Source: Deltaproteobacteria bacterium (GTDB lineage Bacteria > Desulfobacterota > Syntrophia > Syntrophales > UBA6807). From it: a stretch of DNA of 64,000 nucleotides. The notes under the pieces are model-generated. The model was not told the DNA's origin. It saw nothing but the letters and a program-made list of their open reading frames with translations, and did not search any database. The stretch spans positions 1 through 64,000 of the forward strand of contig JAFGQS010000041.1 in NCBI GenBank assembly GCA_016935565.1, given 5' to 3'. Below, in pieces: positions 27,801 through 36,422 of this stretch. Position 1 is the stretch's first letter. Each line of letters opens with the position of its first letter. The position numbers were made by a program, and so were the translations under genes.

Positions 27801-28273
27801 TTACAAACATTCGTGAAATAACGACAAAAAGAAATGACACAATGGCCTATCTGACACTCGAAGATATGAAAGGTGTTGTGACCGTTATTGTTTTTTCTGA
27901 CCTTTACCGGGATGTTTTTTTACCTCTTAGTGGTGAAGAACCGTTACTGGTAAGAGGAAAGGTCGATGCCGGTGAAGATACCGTGAAGATTATAGCATCT
28001 GAAATTACCCTGCTTGAAGAAGCGATAAAAATGCCCTTTTCTTCTGTCCACTTTATGATTGACATTAGAAAAACAGAAGAAAGAGTCATTTACTTTCTTA
28101 AAAATTTACTTGCAGAACATAAGGGTAAGTATAAAGGATATATTCATTTAATAGAAGCTGAGAGGACAGAAACAATAATATATCTTGGGGATTCATTACG
28201 GATCGATATAAATGAAGATATTAAACATGCTGCAGACAGTATCATCGGTACCGGGAATACACGATTTATGTAG
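24827..28273 (+). CDS. dnaE: DNA polymerase III alpha subunit
   Basis: Replicative polymerase of the DnaE1 type, 1148 residues. Domain order: N-terminal PHP domain with intact HVHTQYSLLDGA and MTDHGNMFG metal motifs, the catalytic palm with GPGRGSAAGSLVAYAL and PDIDIDFC, the fingers, then a helix-hairpin-helix and OB domain and a C-terminal tau-binding region. The intact PHP metal residues suggest a functional PHP domain, a proofreading function or structural role depending on lineage. Slightly short at the C-terminus compared with E. coli (1160). No strong SD seen at the ATG. Confidence 0.96.
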   Translation: MKHVDFVHLHVHTQYSLLDGAIRLDDLFKKAKEYKLPAVAMTDHGNMFGTIDFYQKAYRHGIKPIIGCELYVAPKSRFDKNSYGVGETNHHLVVLARNLEGYNNLMKLTSSGYLEGFYYRPRVDKELLSFHSKGLIGMSACLHGEIPHLLLSGNRGGAKRVAEEYRDIFGDGNFYLEIMENGIPEQKTVNMELLQLSKELSIPVVATNDCHYLNRENAEAHEILLCIQTGKTIDDNDRMRMQTDHFYFKSPEEMKELFSYCPEAIENTVAIAERCNLALSFDNVFLPHFDIGEDLEPSEYLQTLAKKGLEKLMPQITREGNGHLREVYEKRLHEELEIISSMGFPGYFLIVADFVNYAKNNNIPVGPGRGSAAGSLVAYALGITNIDPIRYKLFFERFLNPDRKSMPDIDIDFCMEGRDNMIKYVTEKYGSDHVAQIITFGTMQAKAVVRDVGRALNISYGEVDKIAKMIPNILNISLDEAIKKEPRLREEEKKSEKVKKLLSLSRALEGLNRHSSTHAAGVVISDKPLVERVPLCKSPHDDVVTQFSMNNLQAAGLTKFDFLGLRTLTVIKHTLQFLKEEKGIIIDINDIPLDDRKTYELLVKGQTDGVFQLESTGMRDILVNMKPDCIEDIIALIALYRPGPMNMVPDFIARKQGRGKIVYEVPQLENILRETYGVIVYQEQVMQIASSIGNYTLAEADNLRRVMSKKKASEMELEQPKFLMGAKKNKIPEDKAKRIWEQMETFAEYGFNKSHSTAYSMISYQTAYLKAHYPVEFMAALLTSEKNNRDNIIKYITACKDMGIDVLPPDINESDRDFSVSGNSIRFGLAAVKNVGVAAVESIIEVRQMNEKFSSFYDFCDRVDLRKINKKVLESLIKCGAFDAMEENRCRLMEGYERIVDIAQKRSRDRVSGQFSLFDSSDMDRFPEVALPDVSEWDQDTILSYEKETLGFYITGHPLLRFGSKLNLVADCDSETVSRKEDGNNVSCAGIVTNIREITTKRNDTMAYLTLEDMKGVVTVIVFSDLYRDVFLPLSGEEPLLVRGKVDAGEDTVKIIASEITLLEEAIKMPFSSVHFMIDIRKTEERVIYFLKNLLAEHKGKYKGYIHLIEAERTETIIYLGDSLRIDINEDIKHAADSIIGTGNTRFM

Positions 28274-28364
28274 TTAAGTACAATTAGAACTCAGTCTTCA
28301 GGTTCACATTTTCTTCATTAATTGTTACACGTTATGTACTTTTATATTATTTACAGCTTAAAAC

Positions 28365-29086
28365 ATGGACTATCTTCAAAGGACGTACAGGAACAGAGTA
28401 TCAAAAGGGACGCTGAAATCTTTTCACCTTCAGGTTAAGGAAACTGATCTTTATATCAGTGCCGACCGGAATCTTGAACGTTTTGCTAGAAAATCTGTAC
28501 ACAAGCATCGGAAATACTTGGAAGAGTATATTCGGTATCATCCTGCCTTTTTGAATTCTTTGACACCTATCTGTCGGGACGATTTTGCACCTTCTATAAT
28601 AAAAAACATGATTGAAGCATCCATTATTTCCGGTGTTGGCCCTATGGCTGCCGTGGCTGGTGCTATCGCACAGTATGTTGGAACAGACCTTTTACAGCAT
28701 TCTCAGAATATTATTGTCGAAAATGGAGGTGATATTTTTTAAAGTCTTTCAATAATGAAGCACGTGTTGCAATATTTGCCGGTAAATCTCCTCTCAGCTA
28801 TAAAGTATCTCTTCTAATAAGACCTGAAGATACTCCCATAGGAATATGCACATCGTCAGGAACGGTTGGCCATTCATTAAGCTTTGGTATTGCCGACGCA
28901 GTATGTGTCACATCAAAATCGACATCACTTGCCGATGCAACTGCAACATATTTATGTAATCTTGTAAAAGGTGAGGGTGACATAAAAAAGGTCCTTGATG
29001 TAGGGTTTCGGATCAAGGGCGTCCTTGGAATCGTTATCATTGTAAATGATAAGCTTGGTGCAGTTGGAGCTGTAGAACTCACATAG
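28365..29086 (+). pseudogene. UPF0280 family protein, interrupted by a -1 frameshift
   Basis: The N-terminal ORF (28365-28742) ends at TAA in ...ENGGDIF. A -1 shift at the T6 run (28735-28740) restores the family consensus GGDIFLKS and continues as ARVAIFAGKSPLSYK, IGICTSSGTVGHSLSFG and ADATATYLCNLV to TAG at 29086, the complete C-terminal half. UPF0280 proteins are ApbE/FTR-like and of unproven function. Possibilities are a real mutation, an assembly indel in a homopolymer, or transcriptional slippage or recoding on T6-AAA. Apart from this one base the gene is undamaged, so the protein may still be made. The ORF track calls only the first part. Confidence 0.88.
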
Positions 29087-29315
29087 GTTCAGAATAGTCT
29101 TTTTACAATCAGAAAAAGAAGGATAAGTAGAGAATAGAACATTTATTCAGTAATATACATTAAACGAAGTTATAAGTTTACATAACATATCTTATCAGAC
29201 ATTGGTATTTAACGTATGACTTAATTCCTCGTTCAAGTATTGTAGGAAGTCAATGACCGTGTGTGTGGTATCTATGGAAAGGTTGGTTGATTTGAGATTT
29301 CTAAGCTGTAAATTC

Positions 29316-30227
29316 TTACAGGCCTGCTTCTGAAAGGCTTTCAATGAGTTTCTTTTGGTTTTTTGTCAGCTTTTTTGGGACAGCAATGGTGATTTTAACA
29401 AATTCATCTCCCTTTCCTGTTCCGCGGAAATGTGGAATTCCATACCCACGCATTCGAATCTTTGTATTATTTTGCGTTCCCGCCGGAATTCTAATTCGCC
29501 GTGAATCGCCTGAGAGCATTGGTACATCGATTGATGTTCCAAGGGTAGCTTCAGAAAACGTTATTGTTTTATGTATAAAGATATCATCTCCATCTCTGGT
29601 AAATAAAGGATGAGGCACAACGCGTATTGTTATAAATAAATCACCTGGCGGTCCATCATTCATGCTTGTATTGCCTTTGCCGGGAACTCTCAGTTTCTGA
29701 CCTGCATTGATACCGGGAGGCACTTTTATCTTTATTTCTTCAGTTTTTCCCATCTTGTTAATTGAAATGGCCCTCTCAGAGCCTGAATAAGCGTCTTCAA
29801 GGGTAATACTAAGTTCATAGACGAGATCACTTCCCTTATGAGATCGATGCTGTCGGCCATACTGCTGTCGCCCGAAGATTTCTGAAAATGGGTCGCTTGC
29901 CCTTGTCTTGAATGATTGCTTCCTACCACCTCTTCCAAAACCAAATTCTCTTAATATCTGGTTGAAATCGAAGTCTCTGAAGATGTCTTCCTGGGAGAAT
30001 CTTCTGCTGAATGCATCGGAACCGAAATTGTCATACTGCTGTCTTTTTTCCGGGTTACTGAGAACAGCATACGCCTCGTTTAATTTTTTAAAATTTTCTT
30101 CGGCTTCCTTATTATCAGGGTTTTTATCTGGATGATATTTCAACGCAAGTTTACGATAAGCCTTTTTTATGTCGTCAAGAGAGGCTTTCTTGTCAACACC
30201 TAATATATTGTAATAATCATCAGCCAT
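29316..30227 (-). CDS. DnaJ-type co-chaperone, CbpA-like (no zinc finger)
   Basis: 303 residues. The N-terminal J domain has an intact HPD motif (KYHPDKNPD), a Gly/Phe-poor linker (about residues 75-125), and two DnaJ C-terminal substrate-binding domains ([39 protein letters not shown]). The Cys-rich zinc domain of true DnaJ is absent, so it is type II (CbpA). It would stimulate DnaK ATPase. It is the last gene of the long minus-strand run starting at recG or hom. Confidence 0.92.
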   Translation of the reverse strand: MADDYYNILGVDKKASLDDIKKAYRKLALKYHPDKNPDNKEAEENFKKLNEAYAVLSNPEKRQQYDNFGSDAFSRRFSQEDIFRDFDFNQILREFGFGRGGRKQSFKTRASDPFSEIFGRQQYGRQHRSHKGSDLVYELSITLEDAYSGSERAISINKMGKTEEIKIKVPPGINAGQKLRVPGKGNTSMNDGPPGDLFITIRVVPHPLFTRDGDDIFIHKTITFSEATLGTSIDVPMLSGDSRRIRIPAGTQNNTKIRMRGYGIPHFRGTGKGDEFVKITIAVPKKLTKNQKKLIESLSEAGL

Positions 30228-30274
30228 ATTATAGAATATATCACAGGTTATGGTTTTAAAATATCAACAGAAGG

Positions 30275-30718
30275 CTATTTGTCAAGGGTATCATCATTGT
30301 ACCACCAGAAATCATTATTGCAGATGGGATCATAGTATCGAAATCGATTTCCCACCCTTATCAAAGGGGCATAATCCATTTCATTGCTTTCGTGGATAAG
30401 CCTGTCGGCCGTCATAACTATTCCAGTAAAAAAACCATGTTTATCAATTACTTGCAAACTATACGATGAACAAGTAGGGTGCATCTGGCAACGATCACCA
30501 TCAACCTTTGAAATATAATGTATAAAAAATTCAACACTGTTTTTAAGAAAATATGCAGGAATGCTATCCTTCTTTGAAATACTGTGTGCGATTATGGACA
30601 ATGGCGATGATTGGTTGAAATTCCAGGGATTAAAAGAATCGTGTTCAGTGGCGATACCAAATGAAAATGGGGAAATAGTTAGGACAAACAAAAATATAAT
30701 AACTTTTATATTCGACAT
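30275..30718 (-). CDS. secreted YidD-like protein
   Basis: 147 residues from ATG 30718 (SD AAGGG); the ORF track start is a TTG. The YidD core is recognisable: CQMHPTCSSYSLQVIDKHGFFTG matches the family's CRFxPTCSxYAxxAIxxHG. Unlike standard cytoplasmic YidD, this protein begins with a clear signal sequence (IKVIIFLFVLTIS) and has extra N- and C-terminal segments. It is likely to act in the periplasm or at the membrane. It follows a TPR protein gene with which it is nearly overlapping, so the two probably work together. Function is inferred only from family resemblance. Confidence 0.75.
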   Translation of the reverse strand: MSNIKVIIFLFVLTISPFSFGIATEHDSFNPWNFNQSSPLSIIAHSISKKDSIPAYFLKNSVEFFIHYISKVDGDRCQMHPTCSSYSLQVIDKHGFFTGIVMTADRLIHESNEMDYAPLIRVGNRFRYYDPICNNDFWWYNDDTLDK

Positions 30719-30726
30719 GGTACCCT

Positions 30727-31650
30727 TCAAAAATTAACACTTAACGTTAAACAATGATGGGAATTTTCATTGTCAAAATAATAGGAAATATTAGTCCTGT
30801 CCTTTAAATTTTTAATAAAATTATTTTTGGCTCTTCTATTATATTTATGAGCACTGCTGACGGCACTGTAAATATTACCTGTATACCATCCGAGTTCAAA
30901 AAACGTAACGATTCCACCTGCCACATACTCATCATCATCAAAAAGTTCAACGGCTGCCCATATAAAGGCACCGTTGAGAAGAAAGGCAACAAGAGCATCT
31001 CGAGGTCTTTCTGTATAAAGATGACCGGCACCTGGAATGATTGCGGCTAAAGTACCTGCAAGTGCCGGCGATTTACTGGGGACACTGTCGACAGTTTCCA
31101 GACCGGTTGAGAAAATCCATGCAGAAGGATACAGTGTACTTTCTTTGGAAATGTTTGAAAAATATTCTCGCGCTCTACTCCAATTTTCTAAATCGATAAA
31201 GATGAGCGCACTCTGGAAATATGCCTTATCTCTCAATAATACTTGACCAGAATCGATTATATGTTGAAAGGATGACAGAGCATCATCGTAGATCTTGAGG
31301 TTTTTTTCAGCCATTCCTTTGAGGTAGAGCGCTTCGTTGAGCAGGGAACTGCGGGGATATCGTGTAATAAACTGTTCCAGTGCGGTAATCGTATTCTCCC
31401 ACCTTCGGGCTCCGTAATAACTTTCGCAGATCCTGAAGAAACAGTTTTCACAGAGCTGATTATCAGGATAAAGGAAGATGAATCTTTTGTATTCGGTAAT
31501 TGCCCTGAAATAATCGCTTTCCTCGAAGAGCCTTTCGGCAAAACCAAATTGCTTTTTGTAATCGATCCTTACCCCACCTGCCCTTGCCTCAAGCGATAGC
31601 ACAGACAATAAAAGTATAAAGCTGAGGGAAAGAAAAAAAAACCGATTCAT
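30727..31650 (-). CDS. exported TPR protein with C-terminal membrane segments
   Basis: 307 residues: a signal peptide (FFFLSLSFILLLSVLSLEARA), then TPR-like repeats in the first half (FAERLFEESDYFRAITEYKRFIFLYPDN, YSGARRWENTITALEQFITRYP-type units resembling BamD/YbgF), and a second half with two hydrophobic helices (GTLAAIIPGAGHLYTERP, AFLLNGAFIWAAVELF). The GAGHLYTERPRDAL segment resembles a short conserved motif of P-loop-free membrane proteins of unknown function. It overlaps iorB by 4 bases (ATGA) and precedes the YidD-like gene. No named family identified. Confidence 0.7.
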   Translation of the reverse strand: MNRFFFLSLSFILLLSVLSLEARAGGVRIDYKKQFGFAERLFEESDYFRAITEYKRFIFLYPDNQLCENCFFRICESYYGARRWENTITALEQFITRYPRSSLLNEALYLKGMAEKNLKIYDDALSSFQHIIDSGQVLLRDKAYFQSALIFIDLENWSRAREYFSNISKESTLYPSAWIFSTGLETVDSVPSKSPALAGTLAAIIPGAGHLYTERPRDALVAFLLNGAFIWAAVELFDDDEYVAGGIVTFFELGWYTGNIYSAVSSAHKYNRRAKNNFIKNLKDRTNISYYFDNENSHHCLTLSVNF

Positions 31651-32225
31651 GCATTCCTTCCAAGATTAAAGGCATCAAGATTTTCCTTAAATACATTTTC
31701 AGGAAAAGCGATATGAAGAACATCTTCCCAGATCTTAATACCTATATTCAATTTCACCGACAGAGCGCCCAGCATTGCCGTGTTTACCGTTCTCATGTTT
31801 CCTGCTTGATTAGCAATGTCTGAAGCATTAATTACTCTTACATCATTGAAGTGACGGGTAACTTCTTCAACGACATTCCGGGGATATTTTGACTCTCCCA
31901 GATTCACCGACGGTGGATATATTTCAGTGTTATTGATAATGATCGTACCGTCCGGTTTCATAAAGTTCAAATATCTCAGGGTTTCCAACTTTTCGAATGA
32001 TAACAATATATCCACATCCTCCTTTTTCGCTATCGGAGAATATACTTTTTTACCATATCGTACGTGACTCGTAACACAACCACCTCGTTGAGCCATACCG
32101 TGAACTTCACTTTTCTTAACATCGTATCCTGCTTCAATCATAACCTGTGATAGAATATCACTCGCACGAAGGATCCCCTGTCCTCCGACTCCGGCAAGCA
32201 AAATGCTTTTCGTCGCATTACTCAT
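31647..32225 (-). CDS. iorB: indolepyruvate:ferredoxin oxidoreductase, beta subunit
   Basis: Gamma/beta-type subunit of the 2-oxoacid:ferredoxin oxidoreductase that converts aromatic 2-oxoacids to aryl-acyl-CoA, CO2 and reduced ferredoxin. The start is set at ATG 32225, which overlaps the iorA stop (ATGAGTAA); the ORF track start lies 26 codons inside iorA. The characteristic N-terminus is ILLAGVGGQGILRASDIL and the motif SEVHGMAQRGGCVTSHVR is intact. 192 residues, normal length. Downstream it overlaps the TPR gene by 4 bases. Confidence 0.95.
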   Translation of the reverse strand: MSNATKSILLAGVGGQGILRASDILSQVMIEAGYDVKKSEVHGMAQRGGCVTSHVRYGKKVYSPIAKKEDVDILLSFEKLETLRYLNFMKPDGTIIINNTEIYPPSVNLGESKYPRNVVEEVTRHFNDVRVINASDIANQAGNMRTVNTAMLGALSVKLNIGIKIWEDVLHIAFPENVFKENLDAFNLGRNA

Positions 32226-34026
32226 TGGTCTGTACCTCCTCAATCGATCCGGAATTACACAGCTGTTCACAGAGGGTACATCCATTACAGAGGGAAGGAT
32301 CAATGGTGGCTATTCCCTCCTGTTTTTTTGTTTTCTTTTGAATCAGTGTATCCGACAAATCTTCAAAATTTTTCCATGAAATAGCGGGACATCCTAATCT
32401 GAGACACAACTTACATCCGGTACATTTATCAGGATCTATTCTTAGCGGCGTTACCTTTTCATCTTGTTTGCTTCTCAAAAGTGCACACGGAGCATTTGAC
32501 AGGACAAGAGAAGGACCGTCTTTTGAAAGCTCTTCCTTCATGACACTTCGTGTCTCTTTTATATTAAAAGGATTGATAGTCCTGACGCTAACAATGCCCA
32601 GAGCGGTACCGAGGGCTGCAAAATTCAATTCCTTTGTTTTTCTTCCCTGAAGTGTGGTTCCCGTTGCAGGGTGATCCTGCATTCCAGTCATAGCTGTTGT
32701 TCTGTTATCAGCTATAACAATAACAACATTGCTATTATTATAGGCCGTATTAAGGAGGGATGTAATGCCCGAATGAATGAAAGTCGAATCGCCGATGACA
32801 CCAACAATCTTTCCCTTTCCCTTTTCTTTCAGGGCATGACTCATACCGTGGGCCATACCGATGCTGGCACCCATACAGATGCACGAGTCCATCCCTTCAA
32901 GTGGTTTCATGAATGAAAGGGTATAGCATCCTATGTCACCGGCAATGAATGCGTCGAGCCTCCCCAGAACATAGAAGAGACCTCTGTGTGGACAACCAGG
33001 GCATAGATTAGGAGGCCTCATGGGGATTTGAACCGTTACGTTACCTTCTTTATGAGAAGATTCGCCCATGATTGCCGTCTGAACCACTCCCGGATCAAAC
33101 TCATTGGTATACGGGAAGATCTCTTTACCGATAACATCTATTCCCAATGCCCTGATCTGTTCTTCGAAAAAAGGATCAAGTTCCTCTACAACATAGATCT
33201 TTTTGACTTTCGATGCAAATTCTCTGATCATATTGACGGGCAACGGATAAACCATGCCAAGTTTTAAATATGAATAGTCGGGGAATACGTCTTTCGTATA
33301 ATTATACGACATTCCCGACGTTATGATCCCGTTTTCCGTATCGTTTATTTCAATTTTATTTTCAGAAAACGTTTCAGAAAATTTCCTGAGCTCCAACATC
33401 CTTTTTTCTACTTCTACCCTTCGTGTTCTGGCGTTTGCGGGTACCATCACATATTTTTGAGGATTATGCTGAATAGCAAGCGTATCTTCATGTTCAACGC
33501 GATCTTCCAGTTCAACAACAGATTTAGAATGGGATACCCTGGTTGTCATTCTCAAAAAAACGGGAGTATCGAATTTCGAACTCATCTCAAAGGCATGTTT
33601 TATGAATTCTTTTGCCTCTTGGCTGTCAGACGGCTCTAGCATGGGAAGCTTTGCAAATCGTGCATAATTTCTGTTGTCCTGCTCGTTCTGTGAGCTATGG
33701 AGAGACGGGTCATCTGCAGTAATAATGACAAGCCCCCCGTTGATTCCCGTATAACTCACGGTAAAGAGAGGATCTGCTGCAACGTTGACTCCGACATGTT
33801 TCATGACAACCAATGCCTTTGCACCGGCAACAGCCGCACCAATTCCGACTTCAAGGGCAACCTTTTCATTCGGGGACCACTCAGCATAAACACCTTCATA
33901 TTTTGAAAATTCCTCAGTAATTTCAGTACTCGGAGTTCCGGGATATGCAGAAGCAAACGAAACGCCATATTCATACGCACCTCGTGCAATTGCCTCATTC
34001 CCTGACATCAGTCGTTTCATCGTCAA
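32218..34026 (-). CDS. iorA: indolepyruvate:ferredoxin oxidoreductase, alpha subunit
   Basis: Thiamine-diphosphate subunit of IorAB, 602 residues. It has a pyruvate-ferredoxin-oxidoreductase-like N-terminal domain (YPGTPSTEITEEF), a TPP-binding domain with GDIGCYTLSF and GDSTFIHSGI, and two C-terminal 4Fe-4S motifs (CTGCKLCLRLGCP, CNGCTLCEQLC). Known substrates are indolepyruvate, phenylpyruvate and hydroxyphenylpyruvate from transaminated Trp, Phe and Tyr, so the organism probably oxidises aromatic amino acids anaerobically. Related functions may sit at 48-57 kb (PaaK-like ligase, Phe-regulated transporter). Confidence 0.96.
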   Translation of the reverse strand: MTMKRLMSGNEAIARGAYEYGVSFASAYPGTPSTEITEEFSKYEGVYAEWSPNEKVALEVGIGAAVAGAKALVVMKHVGVNVAADPLFTVSYTGINGGLVIITADDPSLHSSQNEQDNRNYARFAKLPMLEPSDSQEAKEFIKHAFEMSSKFDTPVFLRMTTRVSHSKSVVELEDRVEHEDTLAIQHNPQKYVMVPANARTRRVEVEKRMLELRKFSETFSENKIEINDTENGIITSGMSYNYTKDVFPDYSYLKLGMVYPLPVNMIREFASKVKKIYVVEELDPFFEEQIRALGIDVIGKEIFPYTNEFDPGVVQTAIMGESSHKEGNVTVQIPMRPPNLCPGCPHRGLFYVLGRLDAFIAGDIGCYTLSFMKPLEGMDSCICMGASIGMAHGMSHALKEKGKGKIVGVIGDSTFIHSGITSLLNTAYNNSNVVIVIADNRTTAMTGMQDHPATGTTLQGRKTKELNFAALGTALGIVSVRTINPFNIKETRSVMKEELSKDGPSLVLSNAPCALLRSKQDEKVTPLRIDPDKCTGCKLCLRLGCPAISWKNFEDLSDTLIQKKTKKQEGIATIDPSLCNGCTLCEQLCNSGSIEEVQTNE

Positions 34027-34042
34027 TTTTTCTCCTTGTCCT

Positions 34043-34738
34043 TCATTTATAATAACTCAATGTAGACATTTTTCTTTTTATGAGCCTTTCCATTACAGGA
34101 TCGGTCGTTTGTTTCAGAGCTTTCTCATAATACTCTTGAGCTTTATCGTGCTTATTCATTTCCTCATAAATTCGAGCCATGTTATTGTAATTCATGGCAA
34201 GGTAAAATGTTCCCGCGTTATGTAATCCTATATTACTGAAAGAATCCAGTGCCTTATCATATTTTTTTTGTGCTTCATAGCAATACCCCAAACCATAATA
34301 AGCAAACATTGTCAGTATGTTGTTTTTCGAAGATGTACGGAGAAATTCATTATAGGCATCGATTGACTTATCAATTTCACCAAGTTTGAAATATATGTTT
34401 CCCAGATTGTAAGAGGCCACTGAAGCCGCTCTGCTTCGGGGGTATTTCTTTATTAATTCCTGATAGAGACCAACGGCCTTGGTATACGTCTCCTTATCAG
34501 TATCGCCGTTCACGGTTCGATATGAATTATAGGCCAATGAATACATTTCCTGAGCCTTTTTTTCATAGGACTGTTTGTAGAAATATCCTCCAGCGGACAA
34601 AAGGAGGATAAGAACAAAAATTCCTGAAAAAAGATATATCTTCCTTTTATTTGTAGAAGCATATTGGATAACTTTCGTTGAAAATGTGACAAACTGGTCC
34701 TGTTCCTTTAAATCCTTTTTAACAATTATTTTTGCCAT
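34043..34738 (-). CDS. membrane-anchored TPR protein
   Basis: 231 residues with a short cytoplasmic N-terminus, one membrane helix (IYLFSGIFVLILLLSAGGYFY, about residues 34-54) and tandem TPR units (AVGLYQELIKKYPRSRAASVASYNLGNIYFKLGEIDKSIDAYNEFL and following). It resembles the YfgM/tol-pal-associated class of membrane-anchored TPR proteins but lacks a specific signature. It sits directly upstream of iorA with a 16-base gap, so it is cotranscribed. Scaffold role likely, partner unknown. Confidence 0.75.
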   Translation of the reverse strand: MAKIIVKKDLKEQDQFVTFSTKVIQYASTNKRKIYLFSGIFVLILLLSAGGYFYKQSYEKKAQEMYSLAYNSYRTVNGDTDKETYTKAVGLYQELIKKYPRSRAASVASYNLGNIYFKLGEIDKSIDAYNEFLRTSSKNNILTMFAYYGLGYCYEAQKKYDKALDSFSNIGLHNAGTFYLAMNYNNMARIYEEMNKHDKAQEYYEKALKQTTDPVMERLIKRKMSTLSYYK

Positions 34739-34804
34739 TATTATACTCCATTAATAAAATACCATATGCATAAAGGCTTTCGTTTACTATGGTTTTACAT
34801 TATT

Positions 34805-35212
34805 TCACGACAATGATTTTTTAATTTTATCGACCAGTTCCCGGGGTGCCCTGACAATTTTCCCTTCAGCACTGGTAAACGCGTGGAGAGTACATCCTTC
34901 AACAAGGACCGTTTCCTTCTTTTCATCCCAGATACTATAGTCAAACTTTATACTGGCTCGCCTGAAATAGGATATCGTTGTTTCAACAATAATGGTTTCA
35001 TCATATCGTGCCGGAGCAAGATAGTGACAGGACGAACGTGTCAGGGGAAGGTAATAGCCCTCTGTTTCAAGCTCCGCATACACTACCCCCATTTCACGAA
35101 GCAATTCCGTCCTCCCGATCTCGAACCATCGAAAGTAGTTCGCATGATACACAATCCCCATTGCATCGGTATCAGCGTAAATTACTCGTATTTTAACCTC
35201 GTTTTTCTTCAA
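34805..35212 (-). CDS. ybgC: acyl-CoA thioesterase, YbgC/4HBT family
   Basis: Hot-dog-fold thioesterase of about 135 residues. The active-site motif DTDAMGIVYHANYFRWFEIGR contains the catalytic Asp. The start is probably TTG 35212, eight bases after GGAG; the ORF track start 35233 is also a TTG with no SD. It overlaps the end of apgM by about 20 bases. YbgC acts on short-chain acyl-CoAs and is classically linked to the Tol-Pal operon; here it is in a mixed operon next to a membrane TPR protein instead. Confidence 0.88.
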   Translation of the reverse strand: MKKNEVKIRVIYADTDAMGIVYHANYFRWFEIGRTELLREMGVVYAELETEGYYLPLTRSSCHYLAPARYDETIIVETTISYFRRASIKFDYSIWDEKKETVLVEGCTLHAFTSAEGKIVRAPRELVDKIKKSLS

Positions 35213-36422
35213 TAAACTTTCTCCAATCCACAATAAAATGATTCATCAGGAGATAGCCCGGAGAAATCAAGATGCCTGAATCTCGTGCTGCTGTTTCGTT
35301 AAAAGGTGTTCCTCTATCGAGATTCTCAATATTTCGTGACGAATACACGGCAAAAGGACTCGGATCTGAAACATGAGTTTTCACATCGATGGGTGTTGGA
35401 TGGTCACTTAATACCAGTACTCTGAACTCATCAATCTCATGTATTCCATCCAATATGGTACCTACCACCTTTTGATCGAAATCCTCGATGGCCTTCACTT
35501 TCCCTTCTATGTTTCCTTCATGTCCCATCTCGTCAATTGACTCGACATGAACAAAAATAAAATCGTTATCTTGTAGAAATTCTAATGCTTTCTGTGCCTT
35601 TCCCCGGTAATCGGTGTCCGTATATCCTGTCGCACCCGCCACATGAATACTGTCGAGACCGGCATATACGCCAATACCGTTCAGAAGATCAACTGCCGAT
35701 ATCATGCCGCCTTTCAAATGATATTTTTTGGTCATGGGATCCATATCGGGTGCTCTTCCCTGTCCCCAGAGCCATATTGAGTTGGCCGGTTTCTTCCCCT
35801 GTGACAGCCGAGATCTGTTGATGGGGTGGTCCTTCAAGATTTCCTGTGATCGGTACATGATCTCCGTTATTGTTTCAGAACCTGCTCCGTGGGGAAGATA
35901 GGATTGGATGTTCTGACCAACAATATCATGGGGAGGAGTTGCTTTGATGACAACAGACCCAATCTTCCAGACCATGAGGTGCCTGTATCCGACACCGGCA
36001 TAAAAATGTATGGTTTCGGATCCAATTTCATTATTGAGATCATTCATGATTTCGCTTGCTTCTTGAGACGTTATATGATCTGCATTAAAGCTTTCCATTA
36101 CGATAGTATCATCGAATCCAAGGGTAACCAGGTTGCATCTGAAGGCCACATCATTCGGATTCATCCGTACCCCCATGCTTGCCGCTTCGAGTGGCCCCCG
36201 TCCTGTGAAATACTTTTCCGGATCATATCCCAAAACTGACAGGTTAGCCACGTCACTGCCGGGATCGAATCCCGGTGGTATAGTGTCTATGCACCCGATT
36301 GTACCTTCAGCTGCTATTTTATCCATGTGAGGGGTTCGGGCATACTCGAGCGGTGTTTTGTCTCCGAGTGCTTCAAGGGGGTAATCAGCCATTCCGTCAC
36401 CAAGTAGTACTATATATTTCAT
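35193..36422 (-). CDS. apgM: 2,3-bisphosphoglycerate-independent phosphoglycerate mutase, archaeal type
   Basis: Metal-dependent interconversion of 3- and 2-phosphoglycerate. The N-terminus has the alkaline-phosphatase-superfamily metal site with the phosphoserine region (LLGDGMADYPLEALGDKTPLEYARTP), and the C-terminus completes it (VESIDEMGHEGN, LSDHPTPIDVKTH). Length 409 fits. The ATGA overlap with hom shows cotranslation. In Deltaproteobacteria and others this gene next to hom is a conserved pair; some members were once annotated as ThrB2-like homoserine kinases, so a role in threonine synthesis cannot be excluded. Confidence 0.9.
   Translation of the reverse strand: MKYIVLLGDGMADYPLEALGDKTPLEYARTPHMDKIAAEGTIGCIDTIPPGFDPGSDVANLSVLGYDPEKYFTGRGPLEAASMGVRMNPNDVAFRCNLVTLGFDDTIVMESFNADHITSQEASEIMNDLNNEIGSETIHFYAGVGYRHLMVWKIGSVVIKATPPHDIVGQNIQSYLPHGAGSETITEIMYRSQEILKDHPINRSRLSQGKKPANSIWLWGQGRAPDMDPMTKKYHLKGGMISAVDLLNGIGVYAGLDSIHVAGATGYTDTDYRGKAQKALEFLQDNDFIFVHVESIDEMGHEGNIEGKVKAIEDFDQKVVGTILDGIHEIDEFRVLVLSDHPTPIDVKTHVSDPSPFAVYSSRNIENLDRGTPFNETAARDSGILISPGYLLMNHFIVDWRKFIEEKRG

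Noticed and set aside
28798-29082. 94-residue minus-strand ORF
   Set aside because: Shadow of the frameshifted C-terminal half of the UPF0280 gene.
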